A program made the translations under genes and the position numbers. This document shows positions 43,298 through 51,702 of a stretch of DNA of 64,000 nucleotides, piece after piece. Where the stretch lies: the NCBI GenBank assembly GCA_902798755.1, contig CADBYC010000019.1, forward strand, positions 1-64,000, given 5' to 3'. The notes under the pieces were generated by a model, which did no database searches, was not told the DNA's origin, and worked only from the letters and a program-made list of their open reading frames with translations. Source of the stretch: an uncultured Ruminococcus sp. GTDB taxonomy: Bacteria; Bacillota; Clostridia; Oscillospirales; Acutalibacteraceae. How positions within the stretch are numbered: the stretch's first letter is position 1; every line of letters begins with the position of its first letter.

Positions 43298-44053
43298 ATG
43301 AGTGAAAAGATCAAACAGACCGCGGGCAGAGATCAGCTCGGCGAATTCGCGCCGATGTTCGCCCACCTCAACGACGACGTGCTGTTCGGAGAAGTATGGA
43401 ACGAGGAGGCGATCAGCGTCAAGACCAAGTGCATCATTACCGTCGTATCGCTGATGGCGTCGGGCATCACCGACTCGTCCCTGGTATACCACCTGCAGAA
43501 CGCGAAGAACAACGGCGTAACCAGAGAGGAGATCGCCGCCATCATTACCCACGCCACCATGTACATCGGCTGGCCGAAGGGCTGGGCGGTGTTCAGGCTG
43601 GCAAAGGACGTATGGAACGAGGAAACACCCGCCTTGGGCGACAAGGATAGATTCCAGAAAGAGATTTTCTTCCCCATCGGCGAAGAAAATCCCTACGGTC
43701 AGTACTTTGTCGGTCAGAGCTATCTTGCGCCGCTGTCGAGCGAGCAGGTGCCGATGTTCAACGTCACCTTTGAGCCCTCCTGCCGCAACAACTGGCATAT
43801 CCACCACGCGACGAAGGGCGGCGGTCAGATGCTCGTCTGTATCGGCGGACGAGGCTGGTATCAGGAAGAGGGTAAAGAAGCGGTCGCCCTGCGCGAAGGC
43901 TCCATCGTCAATATCCCGCCGAACGTCAAGCACTGGCACGGCGCGGCAAAGGACAGCTGGTTTGCTCACTTAGCGCTGGAGATCGCGGGCGAGAACGCCT
44001 CTACAGAATGGTGCGAAGCGGTATCCGACGACGATTACCTCAGCTTGGAGTAA
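43298..44053 (+). CDS. Carboxymuconolactone decarboxylase-like / cupin fusion protein
   Basis: A 251-residue two-domain protein. The N-terminal half is an AhpD/CMD-like helical domain (VKTKCIITVVSLMASGI, NNGVTREEIAAII), lacking the CxxC of AhpD. The C-terminal half is a cupin: NNWHIHHATKGGGQMLVC and PPNVKHWHGAAKD supply the metal-binding histidines. Such fusions often sit near LysR-regulated hydrolases and may detoxify quinones or aldehydes; the reaction is unknown. AAGGAG precedes the ATG. Last gene before a terminator. Confidence 0.85.
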   Translation: MSEKIKQTAGRDQLGEFAPMFAHLNDDVLFGEVWNEEAISVKTKCIITVVSLMASGITDSSLVYHLQNAKNNGVTREEIAAIITHATMYIGWPKGWAVFRLAKDVWNEETPALGDKDRFQKEIFFPIGEENPYGQYFVGQSYLAPLSSEQVPMFNVTFEPSCRNNWHIHHATKGGGQMLVCIGGRGWYQEEGKEAVALREGSIVNIPPNVKHWHGAAKDSWFAHLALEIAGENASTEWCEAVSDDDYLSLE

Positions 44054-44091
44054 TAGCGACGAGTCTATAATAATCATTTTCACATGAAAAT

Positions 44092-44130
44092 TCCCACCGA
44101 TTGAGCTGAACTCTATCGGTGGGATTCTTT
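44092..44130. terminator. Terminator between the CMD-cupin gene and the xanthine dehydrogenase operon
   Basis: TCCCACCGAT (44092-44101) pairs with ATCGGTGGGA (44115-44124), followed by TTCTTTT. Convergent genes flank it, so it likely serves both. Confidence 0.8.
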
Positions 44131-44151
44131 TATCTGTTATTGATTGGTTTT

Positions 44152-44646
44152 TTAAAAATCGATCGGCTTGCCCAGTCGTTGATACATCGTCTTTTTCACG
44201 GCGCGGAGGATATTCTCATAGCCCGTGCAGCGGCACAGATGGCCTGAGAGCAGCTTTCTCAGCTCCTCGTCCGTATACAGCGTGTTCGCGTTCAAAATTT
44301 CCACCGCCGTCATGATGAAGCCCGGGGTGCAAAAGCCGCACTGGATCGCCGTTTCGTCGATGAACGCCTGCTGGATATCTGACAGCTCGCCGTTCGGACC
44401 CGCTAAACCCTCGAGGGTCAGGATATGCTTTCCCTCCGCCCATACGGCGAGGTAAATACAGGAGTTGAACGCCTCGCCGTCGATCAGGACGTTGCAGGCG
44501 CCGCATTCGCCGACCTCACAGCCCTTTTTGACGGAGGTGAGGTGATACTCGTTTCTCAGCATATCGGTCAGCGACGCGCGAACGTCCACGACCTTCTCGA
44601 CGTCCTTGCCGTTGATGTTGCAGTGTACTACTTTATACTGATTCAT
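44152..44646 (-). CDS. xdhC: Molybdenum hydroxylase 2Fe-2S subunit
   Basis: A 164-residue iron-sulfur subunit of a xanthine dehydrogenase-type enzyme. The first cluster is bound by CEVGECGACNVL and a later NSC; the second by QCGFCTPGF and HLCRCTGYENI. It passes electrons from the molybdenum site to FAD. It overlaps the FAD subunit gene by four bases. The symbol follows E. coli usage, where xdhC is the iron-sulfur subunit. Confidence 0.92.
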   Translation of the reverse strand: MNQYKVVHCNINGKDVEKVVDVRASLTDMLRNEYHLTSVKKGCEVGECGACNVLIDGEAFNSCIYLAVWAEGKHILTLEGLAGPNGELSDIQQAFIDETAIQCGFCTPGFIMTAVEILNANTLYTDEELRKLLSGHLCRCTGYENILRAVKKTMYQRLGKPIDF

Positions 44647-45533
44647 TCGATCACACCTCCGGCTCTTTTGATGGATTCTTCCAGACAGCGTTTTGCCATT
44701 TCGACAGCGATATGCAGTCTGAAATCACGGCTGGCTCGCCATGAGTTTCGCGGGTTGATATCGTTGAGAACGGCAAGAGAGAAATCCTCCAACAGTGATT
44801 CGGATATCGTACTGCCGTTGGCGACGCTTTCGGCGCTCGGCGCGCGCATCGGTACGGGACCCGCTACGCCGTAAGCGACGCGGCATCGCTCGATCGTCCT
44901 TTTGTCCTCGCTGAGCCGCACGTTCACGCTGCAGCCGAGAGAGGCGATCTCCATCGCGTTGCGCATACCGTACTTGATATAGTGACCGTAGGTACTCTCG
45001 TAGCTTACTTTCGGGATCAGGATCGCGGTCTGGATCTCGCCGTCCTCAACGCGGATATCCACGGTACCCGCTTTGATGTAAAAATCCTTGATCGGGATAC
45101 GCCTGACGCCTTTCTTGCCCGTCAGCTCGACGATCGCCTCCCACGCGTGGAGAGTCGAGGCGGAGTCGGCAGAGGTCACGCCGTTGCAGGTGTTGCCGCC
45201 GATGGTGCCGATATTTCTGATCTGGGGAGAGCCGACCTGATCGACCGCCTCGCCCAAGACGTTGATGTATTTTTGAATGATCGGGTCGCGCGTGATGTGT
45301 GAAAAGCTGGTCAGCGAACCGATCCTGATGTTCTCGTCCTCGTCGATGGTGATGCCGCGCATCTCGTCGATCATGTAGATCGAGATCAGCTCCTTGCCCG
45401 CGCGTCTGCCCTCGCGCATCTGTACCAGTACGTCCGACCCGCCCGCGATGATCTGGGCTTCGGGGTGTTCAAGGCGCAAGGCTACGGCGTGCTCTACGCT
45501 TTGCGCTTCATACAGCGCTTTCATATCATACAT
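44643..45533 (-). CDS. xdhB: Molybdenum hydroxylase FAD-binding subunit
   Basis: A 296-residue FAD subunit of the vanillyl-alcohol-oxidase fold: IIAGGSDVLVQMREG near residues 29-43 and IRNIGTIGGNTCNGVTSAD near 100 bind FAD, with a CO-dehydrogenase-type C-terminal domain. It hands electrons to NAD or another acceptor. It lies between the molybdenum and iron-sulfur subunit genes, with a 3-base gap to the former. Confidence 0.92.
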   Translation of the reverse strand: MYDMKALYEAQSVEHAVALRLEHPEAQIIAGGSDVLVQMREGRRAGKELISIYMIDEMRGITIDEDENIRIGSLTSFSHITRDPIIQKYINVLGEAVDQVGSPQIRNIGTIGGNTCNGVTSADSASTLHAWEAIVELTGKKGVRRIPIKDFYIKAGTVDIRVEDGEIQTAILIPKVSYESTYGHYIKYGMRNAMEIASLGCSVNVRLSEDKRTIERCRVAYGVAGPVPMRAPSAESVANGSTISESLLEDFSLAVLNDINPRNSWRASRDFRLHIAVEMAKRCLEESIKRAGGVIE

Positions 45534-45536
45534 CGC

Positions 45537-47852
45537 TTAACCCTCCTTTTCCTGCCATGGGTCGTTGATGAGTCCCGCCTTGCTGAACTGAGCGAACAGC
45601 ACATGTGGGTTGATCGGATTCTGATTGATGGCAACGCCTGTCGCGTTCAGGATCGCGTTGCGGATCGCGGGAGCGCCCGAGCAGGCAGGTGGCTCGCCAA
45701 GCGCCTTTGTGCCGAAGGGCGAGGTCGGCTCGGGATTCTCGATGAAATACGCTTCGAGATTCGGGTGATCCATAAAGGTAGACAGCTTGTAGTCGAGCAG
45801 GTTGTTGTTCAGCGGTCTGCCTGTCTTTTCGTCAAAGATCAGCTGTTCGCTCAAGCCGTAGCCGATCGCCATCGACATACCGCCGTGTACCTGCGCTTCG
45901 GCAAGAGCGGGGTTGATCAGGTTGCCGCAGTCGTGGACGTTGACGATCCTCAACAGCTTTGTCTTGCACATTTCGATATCGACCTCGACCTCCGCAAAAG
46001 TACAGCCGAAGGAATAGGCGTTGTTGCGGATCGTGTAGGTGGATTCGGCGGTGATGTGCTCGCTGTGGACGGGATTGTACTGGGCGGTCATCGCGAGCTC
46101 CTTGAGGCTCATCAGCACCTGACCGTCGCCCTTGCGAATGATATTGCCGTCCGTAATATCCATATTGGCGACTGCCTGACGGGTCACTTCACACGCGTAT
46201 TTCAGGATCTTTTCCTTCAACAGTCCTGCTGTCTGCTTGATCGAAAAGCCCGCGACATAGGTCTGGCGCGAGGCATACGCGCCGAGTCCGGCCGGGGTGA
46301 TATCGGTATCCTGACAGGACACGACATGCACATCCTTATAGCTTTTAAGACCCACCGCCTGAGCCGCCATCTGGGCATAAGCCGTATCTGCGCCCTGACC
46401 GATCTCCGTCTCGCCGCACTGCATCGTCACTGTGCCGTCAAGGTTGAGCAGCATGCGGTTGGAGGAGGTCTCCAGCGAGATCGGATAGACAGCGGTATTG
46501 TACCAGAAGGTCGCCAAACCGATACCGCGGCGGACAGGACCGCTCTGATGCTGATATTCTTTTATTTTGCGCTCATAATCAATGATTTCGGCGCCTTTTT
46601 TCATACACTCTCTGTAGGTGTCGTAATAGTTGACGTTGCCCGAGAAGTTGTCTTTATACCCCTTGGGCATGATGTTCAGCCGCCGAAACTTCATCGGGTC
46701 CATACCGACGGCGTGAGCGCATTCGTCGATATTGGATTCATCCGCAAAGGAAGCCTGCGGCATACCGTAGCCGCGCATCGCTCCCGCGGCGGGTTTGTTG
46801 GTGAATACCGTGTAGCTGTCCTCCTCCATATTCGGGCAGGGATAATGCTGATGGAAGGAGCCCATCGCCTTTGCGACGATGGAATGACCGTGAGAAGCGT
46901 AAGCGCCCTGATTGGAGAAGCACTCCACCTTCCTCGCGGCGATCGTGCCGTCCTTTTTCAACCATGTGACGATGTGGAAACGGATCGCGTGGCGGACGCG
47001 GTTGGACACAAAGGTCTCTTCTCTCGAACAGTCGATACGCACGCACCGTCCGCCCATCTGAGTAGTGCACCACGCGCACAGCGGCTCGTACAAAGCGTCT
47101 TGCTTGTTGCCGAAACCGCCGCCGATATATGGCTTGATGACGCGGATATCGCCCCACGGTCTGCCGAGAGCCTGACCGACGACGCGGCGGATGATGTGCG
47201 GGATCTGGGTCGATGATACGACGACGATACGGCCGTTCTCCTCATAGGCGTAACAGCCGTGGTTCTCGATATGGCAGTGCTGGACGGTCGGGGTCTCATA
47301 CCAACCCTCGACCTTGATCAGCCCTTCTTCCTTGATCGCGCTCTGATAGTCGCCGAAACGGTTGCTCGTATGCTTGAGGATATTGTTGGGGAAGCGTTCA
47401 TGCAGCTGCGGCGCGCCGTCCTCCATCGCCTTTTGTACGTCGAGGACGAACGGCAGTTCTTCATATTCCACCGTCAGCGCTCTGACGCCCTGCATGGCGG
47501 CGACCTCGTTATCGGCAATAACGACGGCAATATCGTCGCCCCAGTAGCGGACGTGGGTATTCAACAGCTTTCTGTCCGCGACGTCCTGATGGCCCGGGTC
47601 CATCGACCACGGGTGACCCGCCGTAGGGAAGGTGATATCGGGCACGTCAAAGCAGGTGAGCACCTTGACGACCCCGGGGATCGCCAAAGCCGCCGCAGTG
47701 TCGATCGACTTGACGATCGCGTGCGCCTTTTCCGCGTGCTTGATACGCACATACAGCGCGTCGGCGGGCATACGGTCCTCATAATATTTAGTTCTGCCGG
47801 TCGCTTTATCATAGCCGTCAACTCTGACTTCGCTTTGTCCGACTTTATTCAT
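45537..47852 (-). CDS. xdhA: Molybdenum hydroxylase large (molybdopterin-binding) subunit
   Basis: A 771-residue catalytic subunit. The N-terminal VDGYDKATGRTKYYEDRMP starts the usual a/b hammerhead; KPYIGGGFGNKQD, AMRGYGMPQ and the catalytic-base motif ALGEPPACSGAPAIRNAI are in order. The substrate is a purine or another N-heterocycle; the sequence alone does not decide. Whether this enzyme also carries selenium is open. GAGGAGG precedes the ATG. Operon xdhA-xdhB-xdhC, divergent from mocA. Confidence 0.92.
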   Translation of the reverse strand: MNKVGQSEVRVDGYDKATGRTKYYEDRMPADALYVRIKHAEKAHAIVKSIDTAAALAIPGVVKVLTCFDVPDITFPTAGHPWSMDPGHQDVADRKLLNTHVRYWGDDIAVVIADNEVAAMQGVRALTVEYEELPFVLDVQKAMEDGAPQLHERFPNNILKHTSNRFGDYQSAIKEEGLIKVEGWYETPTVQHCHIENHGCYAYEENGRIVVVSSTQIPHIIRRVVGQALGRPWGDIRVIKPYIGGGFGNKQDALYEPLCAWCTTQMGGRCVRIDCSREETFVSNRVRHAIRFHIVTWLKKDGTIAARKVECFSNQGAYASHGHSIVAKAMGSFHQHYPCPNMEEDSYTVFTNKPAAGAMRGYGMPQASFADESNIDECAHAVGMDPMKFRRLNIMPKGYKDNFSGNVNYYDTYRECMKKGAEIIDYERKIKEYQHQSGPVRRGIGLATFWYNTAVYPISLETSSNRMLLNLDGTVTMQCGETEIGQGADTAYAQMAAQAVGLKSYKDVHVVSCQDTDITPAGLGAYASRQTYVAGFSIKQTAGLLKEKILKYACEVTRQAVANMDITDGNIIRKGDGQVLMSLKELAMTAQYNPVHSEHITAESTYTIRNNAYSFGCTFAEVEVDIEMCKTKLLRIVNVHDCGNLINPALAEAQVHGGMSMAIGYGLSEQLIFDEKTGRPLNNNLLDYKLSTFMDHPNLEAYFIENPEPTSPFGTKALGEPPACSGAPAIRNAILNATGVAINQNPINPHVLFAQFSKAGLINDPWQEKEG

Positions 47853-47900
47853 GCCAACCCCTCCTCAGAAGGAATGATAATGGTAATATGATTGCTATTC

Positions 47901-47929
47901 TTGACATCAAACTTTGAATCCTGTAAGAT
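47901..47929 (+). promoter_or_regulatory. mocA promoter
   Basis: TTGACA (47901-47906), 17-bp spacer, TAAGAT (47924-47929). Confidence 0.7.
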
Positions 47930-47950
47930 GGTTTCAAAGGATGTGATGAT

Positions 47951-48562
47951 GTGAAAACCTCAGATCAGCTCACGCTCGGGTGTGTGATACTCGCCGCGGG
48001 CAATTCCACCCGCTTCGGCGACAACAAGCTGCTTGTTGAGATCGACGGGAAAATGATGATCGAACGAGCGCTTGAAGCGATCCCCGCAAAGCGGTTCAGC
48101 GCGGTCGCGGTCGTCACGCAATATGAGAGCATCGTTCATCTTGCCGAACGATACGGCTATCGGGCGATCGTCAACCGTAAGCCTGAACTCGGTATCAGTC
48201 ACAGCGTCATGCTCGGTACCAACGCGCTGAAAGATACCTGTGACGGTATCCTCTATCAGGTCGCCGACCAGCCGTGGCTCAGGCGCGGCAGCATATCGTC
48301 AATGCTCAATCTGTTCTGTGAAAATTCCGAGCGCATCGTCAGTATGAGCAGCGACGGGAAAAGGGGAAATCCCTGTATCTTCCCCGAAAAGTACTTTGAC
48401 GAGCTGTGCCGACTGTCGGGCGACAGGGGCGGCAGGACGATCATCGAACAGCATGAGGACGATCTGATTTTATTTGAGGTCTCCGCATCGGAACTGACAG
48501 ACATCGATACCCCGAGGGATATCTCCGACAGAATAGACCCGCTGTCATTGCGAGGGCTTTAG
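47951..48562 (+). CDS. mocA: Molybdenum cofactor cytidylyltransferase (MocA-like)
   Basis: A 203-residue nucleotidyltransferase: VILAAGNSTRFGDNKLLVEI is the LAAGxSxRxG..K loop, DQPWLRRGSIS the metal-binding part. It makes the CMP form of molybdopterin used by xanthine-dehydrogenase-type enzymes, serving both hydroxylases next door. The start is GTG at 47951 with AAAGGATG upstream. Its last seven codons and stop lie inside a repeat element (48543-48664), so the native C-terminus was probably altered. Confidence 0.85.
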   Translation: MKTSDQLTLGCVILAAGNSTRFGDNKLLVEIDGKMMIERALEAIPAKRFSAVAVVTQYESIVHLAERYGYRAIVNRKPELGISHSVMLGTNALKDTCDGILYQVADQPWLRRGSISSMLNLFCENSERIVSMSSDGKRGNPCIFPEKYFDELCRLSGDRGGRTIIEQHEDDLILFEVSASELTDIDTPRDISDRIDPLSLRGL

Positions 48563-48664
48563 CCCGTGGCAATCCCACAAACAGGGAATGAAACGTCAGA
48601 TAACCACTTTGTGGGATTCCCACGTCGAGACAGACACGCTTGTCTGTCTCTCCTCGGAATGACA
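48543..48664. repeat. 122-bp MITE-like inverted-repeat element
   Basis: Ends TGTCATTGCGAGG (48543-48555) and CCTCGGAATGACA (48652-48664) are inverted repeats with one mismatch. Inner pairs AATCCCACAAA/TTTGTGGGATT and GACAGACA/TGTCTGTC make a multi-arm structure. No coding potential. Short elements with this 'GTCATTGCGAGG' end are scattered in related genomes. Confidence 0.75.
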
Positions 48665-48695
48665 CTATTCCTGCTCCCTTCCTACAGGGAGCCTT

Positions 48696-51281
48696 TTATT
48701 TTTTCTTTGCGTAGGGCGTGTTCTCGAGCGGAAGCGAGAACCGCCTTTCTCCGTCGAGCTGATAATACGCCTCGGCGATCGCGGGAGCGGTAGGGATCGA
48801 GGTGATCTCTCCGATACCGATCGCGCCGTTGGCGAGGTCGAGACCGGGCTTTTCGACGACGATCGCATTGATCTCGGGCGGGATCCGGGTCGATTTGAAC
48901 AGCCCGAGTGTACCGTACTTCGCGGTCGGCTTGCAGTTGTCGTCGATCGGGTATCGCTCCGTCAGCGCGTAGCCCATCGACATCACGACGCCGCCTTCGA
49001 TCTGCCCCTCACAGGACAGCGGATTGACCGCCTTGCCTACGTCGTGAGCGGCGATGAACCGCTTGATCTTCCCCGTGTCCTTATCCAGAATACACATCTG
49101 CGTGGCGTAGCCGTAAGCGACGTGTGACACGGGATTGGGAACGTCCGCGCCGAGGGGATCGGTCTTTGCGAGATACTCGCCGTAAAACTCCCTGCCGATC
49201 AGGTCGGAGAGCGTCTTGCCCTGCAGGGCTTCTGTCAGCTTTTCGCAGGCTCTTCTGCACGCTTCACCCGTGATCAGGGTTTGGCGCGAGCCGGAGGTAT
49301 CGCCCGAATCGGGAGCGATCCATGTATTACTACGCTCATAGACGATATCGTCGGGCGAGAGTCGGGCGTTCGTGACTACCATCTGGGTCAGCACCGTGCC
49401 GAGCCCCTGACCGATGCACGACGCGCCTGAATAGATATGTACCTTCGCGTCGTCTTCAACGATCAATTTCGCTCTGCCCCAGTCGGGCAAGCCTACGCCG
49501 ACGCCCGCGTTCTTCATCGCGCACGCCAGTCCGACAGGCTCGCCGTTTCTGACGGCTTCATCATAATACGGCTTGACCGCCTCTAAGGTCTCTACCAAGC
49601 CTGTCTCCGCGCCGACGATCTGGCCGTTCGGCAGTACGCCGCCGGGACGGATGGCGTTGCGGTATCGGATCTCCCACGGAGAGATACCGACAAGCTCAGC
49701 CATCTCGTTGAGCAACGATTCGGTCGCAAAGCAGGTCTGGGTCACACCGAAGCCGCGGAACGCGCCCGCGGGGGGATTGTTGGTGTAATAGGCGCGGCCC
49801 TCTATCTCAAAATTCTCATAGGCGTAGGGTCCCGCCGCATGGGTACACGCGCGCTCCAAAACAGGACCGCCGAGGGAAGCGAACGCGCCTGTATCGGATG
49901 TAACGCTCGCTTTCACGCCTTGAATGATACCGTTTTCATCACAGCCCATCGTGAAATCCATCTTGAAGGGGTGGCGCTTCGGGTGCACCAAGATCGACTC
50001 GCTTCTGCTGAGCTTGACCTTGACGGGTACGCGCGCCACATAAGCGATCAGAGCGGCGTGGTGCTGGACGGACATATCCTCTTTCCCGCCGAAGCCGCCG
50101 CCGACGAGCTGGTTCTCTACCAGACAGCGGTCATAATCTACGCCGAGCATCTGGGCGCACTCATGCAGGGTGGTATGGGCGCTCTGGTCGGTCGTCAAGA
50201 GCTTGACGCCGCCGTTGTCGAGCGGGATCGCGACACAGCACTCGGGCTCTAAGAAAGCGTGCTCTGTCCACGGTGTTTCAAAATGATGGGACAATACATA
50301 TTTAGCGTTTTTGATCGCGCCGTCAGCGTCGCCGCGGGAAACGTGCTTGTACGCCTGCACGTTGTTTTCATCGGTCTCAAAGACAAGGGGAGCGTTCTCC
50401 TTTGCCGCTTCCTCGGGGTTATGGACGGCTTCCAAGACCTCGTAATCTACCTTGACGAGCTTCTTCGCCTTTTCGAGCGTTTCTCTGTCCTTTGCGCATA
50501 CCAAGGCGACGGAATCGCCGAGATAATGCGTGATCTCTCCGATCGGAATCAAGGTCGGCTGATCCTTCTTGATATGTCCGACGTAGTTTTTCCCCGGGAT
50601 ATCCTTCGCTGTGAGCACACAGACGACTCCGGGCAGAGCCTCCGCCTCGCTCGTGTCGATGGACAATACGCGGGCGCGGGGGTATTCACTACGCACGGCG
50701 CTGCCGTAGCACATGCCGTCCACATAGATATCATCGGGGTATTTGCCGAAGCCCTGTACCTTTTCCGCTACGTCGATGCGCCTGACGCGCGAGCCGACCG
50801 CGTAATCCTGATCGTCAGCGGGGATCCGACCCTCTCTGATGACATTCGCGGCGAGCAGAATGCCGTCAATGATCTTCACGTAGCCTGTACAGCGGCAAAT
50901 GTTGTTGCGAATAGCAAAGGCGGCATCTTCCCTGCTCGGGTCGGAATTGACGTCAATCAGCGACTTTGCCGCCATGATCATGCCGGGGATACAAAAGCCG
51001 CACTGTACCGCTCCCGCCTTGCCGAAAGCGTAGGTGTAGGCTTCTTTCTCAAAGTCGGACAGTCCCTCTACCGTGAGGACGGACTTGCCGTCGAGCTTAT
51101 CCGTCTGCGGGATACAGGCTTTGGTCAGCTTGCCGTCGATCAGAACATGGCAGGTGCCGCACGCGCCCTCGCTGCAGCCGTCCTTGACGCTCGTGAGCTT
51201 CAGCTCGTCGCGCAGATACCGTATTAACTTTTGATTTTTCGCTACCGTAACGGTTCTGCCGTTCACTGAAAATACAGCCAT
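48696..51281 (-). CDS. Selenium-dependent xanthine dehydrogenase (fused 2Fe-2S and molybdenum subunits)
   Basis: An 861-residue fusion. Residues 1-160 form the iron-sulfur domain (CSEGACGTCHVL, QCGFCIPGM, NICRCTGYVKI); the rest is the molybdenum-binding domain with NQLVGGGFGGKEDM, GAFRGFGVTQ and catalytic GIGEITSIPTAPAIAEAYY. Size and domain order match the selenium-dependent xanthine dehydrogenase family (as E. faecalis EF2570), in which a labile selenium ligand is placed on molybdenum with help from SelD, YqeB and YqeC. No FAD subunit is adjacent. No in-frame UGA, so selenium is not inserted as selenocysteine. The start is supported by AGAGGAA. Confidence 0.9.
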   Translation of the reverse strand: MAVFSVNGRTVTVAKNQKLIRYLRDELKLTSVKDGCSEGACGTCHVLIDGKLTKACIPQTDKLDGKSVLTVEGLSDFEKEAYTYAFGKAGAVQCGFCIPGMIMAAKSLIDVNSDPSREDAAFAIRNNICRCTGYVKIIDGILLAANVIREGRIPADDQDYAVGSRVRRIDVAEKVQGFGKYPDDIYVDGMCYGSAVRSEYPRARVLSIDTSEAEALPGVVCVLTAKDIPGKNYVGHIKKDQPTLIPIGEITHYLGDSVALVCAKDRETLEKAKKLVKVDYEVLEAVHNPEEAAKENAPLVFETDENNVQAYKHVSRGDADGAIKNAKYVLSHHFETPWTEHAFLEPECCVAIPLDNGGVKLLTTDQSAHTTLHECAQMLGVDYDRCLVENQLVGGGFGGKEDMSVQHHAALIAYVARVPVKVKLSRSESILVHPKRHPFKMDFTMGCDENGIIQGVKASVTSDTGAFASLGGPVLERACTHAAGPYAYENFEIEGRAYYTNNPPAGAFRGFGVTQTCFATESLLNEMAELVGISPWEIRYRNAIRPGGVLPNGQIVGAETGLVETLEAVKPYYDEAVRNGEPVGLACAMKNAGVGVGLPDWGRAKLIVEDDAKVHIYSGASCIGQGLGTVLTQMVVTNARLSPDDIVYERSNTWIAPDSGDTSGSRQTLITGEACRRACEKLTEALQGKTLSDLIGREFYGEYLAKTDPLGADVPNPVSHVAYGYATQMCILDKDTGKIKRFIAAHDVGKAVNPLSCEGQIEGGVVMSMGYALTERYPIDDNCKPTAKYGTLGLFKSTRIPPEINAIVVEKPGLDLANGAIGIGEITSIPTAPAIAEAYYQLDGERRFSLPLENTPYAKKK

Positions 51282-51309
51282 GAAACATTCCTCTTGCCAT
51301 GATCAGGTC

Positions 51310-51337
51310 GAGCCGATCTGAACTTCGGCTCTTTTTA
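51310..51337. other. Hairpin in the leader of the selenium-dependent dehydrogenase gene
   Basis: GAGCCGA (51310-51316) pairs with TCGGCTC (51325-51331), with TTTTTAT on the plus strand. Read on the minus strand it lies in the 5' leader; read on the plus strand it is a terminator for any antisense transcript. Confidence 0.55.
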
Positions 51338-51410
51338 TATGATATATATACAATATATTAACATATTTAGCTGAAATAATCAATTAATATACAAAGATTT
51401 ATTGCAACAT

Positions 51411-51431
51411 CGTTATATTATTCATAGAACA
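51411..51431. promoter_or_regulatory. ModE-like palindrome upstream of the selenium-dependent dehydrogenase
   Basis: CGTTATAT (51411-51418), five bases, then ATAGAACA (51424-51431), the latter differing from ATATAACG at two positions. The 11-mer CGTTATATTAT (51411-51421) is repeated at the yqe promoter (minus strand of 55848-55858). Confidence 0.5.
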
Positions 51432-51448
51432 GCGATGGCGCATGGTAC

Positions 51449-51490
51449 AAAAAAAGTCCGCAGATCATTTACTGACCTGCGGACTTTTTT
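51449..51490. terminator. Terminator of the yedE-tusA operon
   Basis: AAAAAAGTCCGCAG pairs with CTGCGGACTTTTTT around a 13-base loop, with T-runs on both strands, three bases after the tusA stop. Confidence 0.88.
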
Positions 51491-51492
51491 AG

Positions 51493-51702
51493 TTATTTTC
51501 TCTTTTTCAGGGTGAGAGTGAACTCTCCGTCCTTCTTCTCCACTTCGACGTCGTATTTCTTTGTGTTCGCGAATCGGGTAATGTTCTCGACACAAACCAT
51601 ACTGTCGACCTGAACCTTGAGTTCATCGGGAGATGATTTTTTGACCTCGTTCTGTACCATAACGACAGGCATGGGACAGCTCAATCCTCTGGCGTCGATC
51701 AT
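51493..51702 (-). CDS. TusA/SirA-family selenium or sulfur carrier
   Basis: A 69-residue TusA-like protein with the signature GLSCPMPVV near residues 6-14, Cys9 being the persulfide or selenide carrier residue. Next to the YedE transporter and SelD it probably receives selenium after uptake and passes it on. It overlaps the yedE gene by four bases. In other selenium-using bacteria the same pair recurs, which supports a selenium rather than purely sulfur role. Confidence 0.85.
   Translation of the reverse strand: MIDARGLSCPMPVVMVQNEVKKSSPDELKVQVDSMVCVENITRFANTKKYDVEVEKKDGEFTLTLKKRK

Noticed and set aside
45465-47216. 583-codon open frame on the plus strand opposite xdhA
   Set aside because: It lies fully antisense to a well conserved molybdenum hydroxylase gene in GC-rich sequence and encodes no recognisable motif; it is a shadow.
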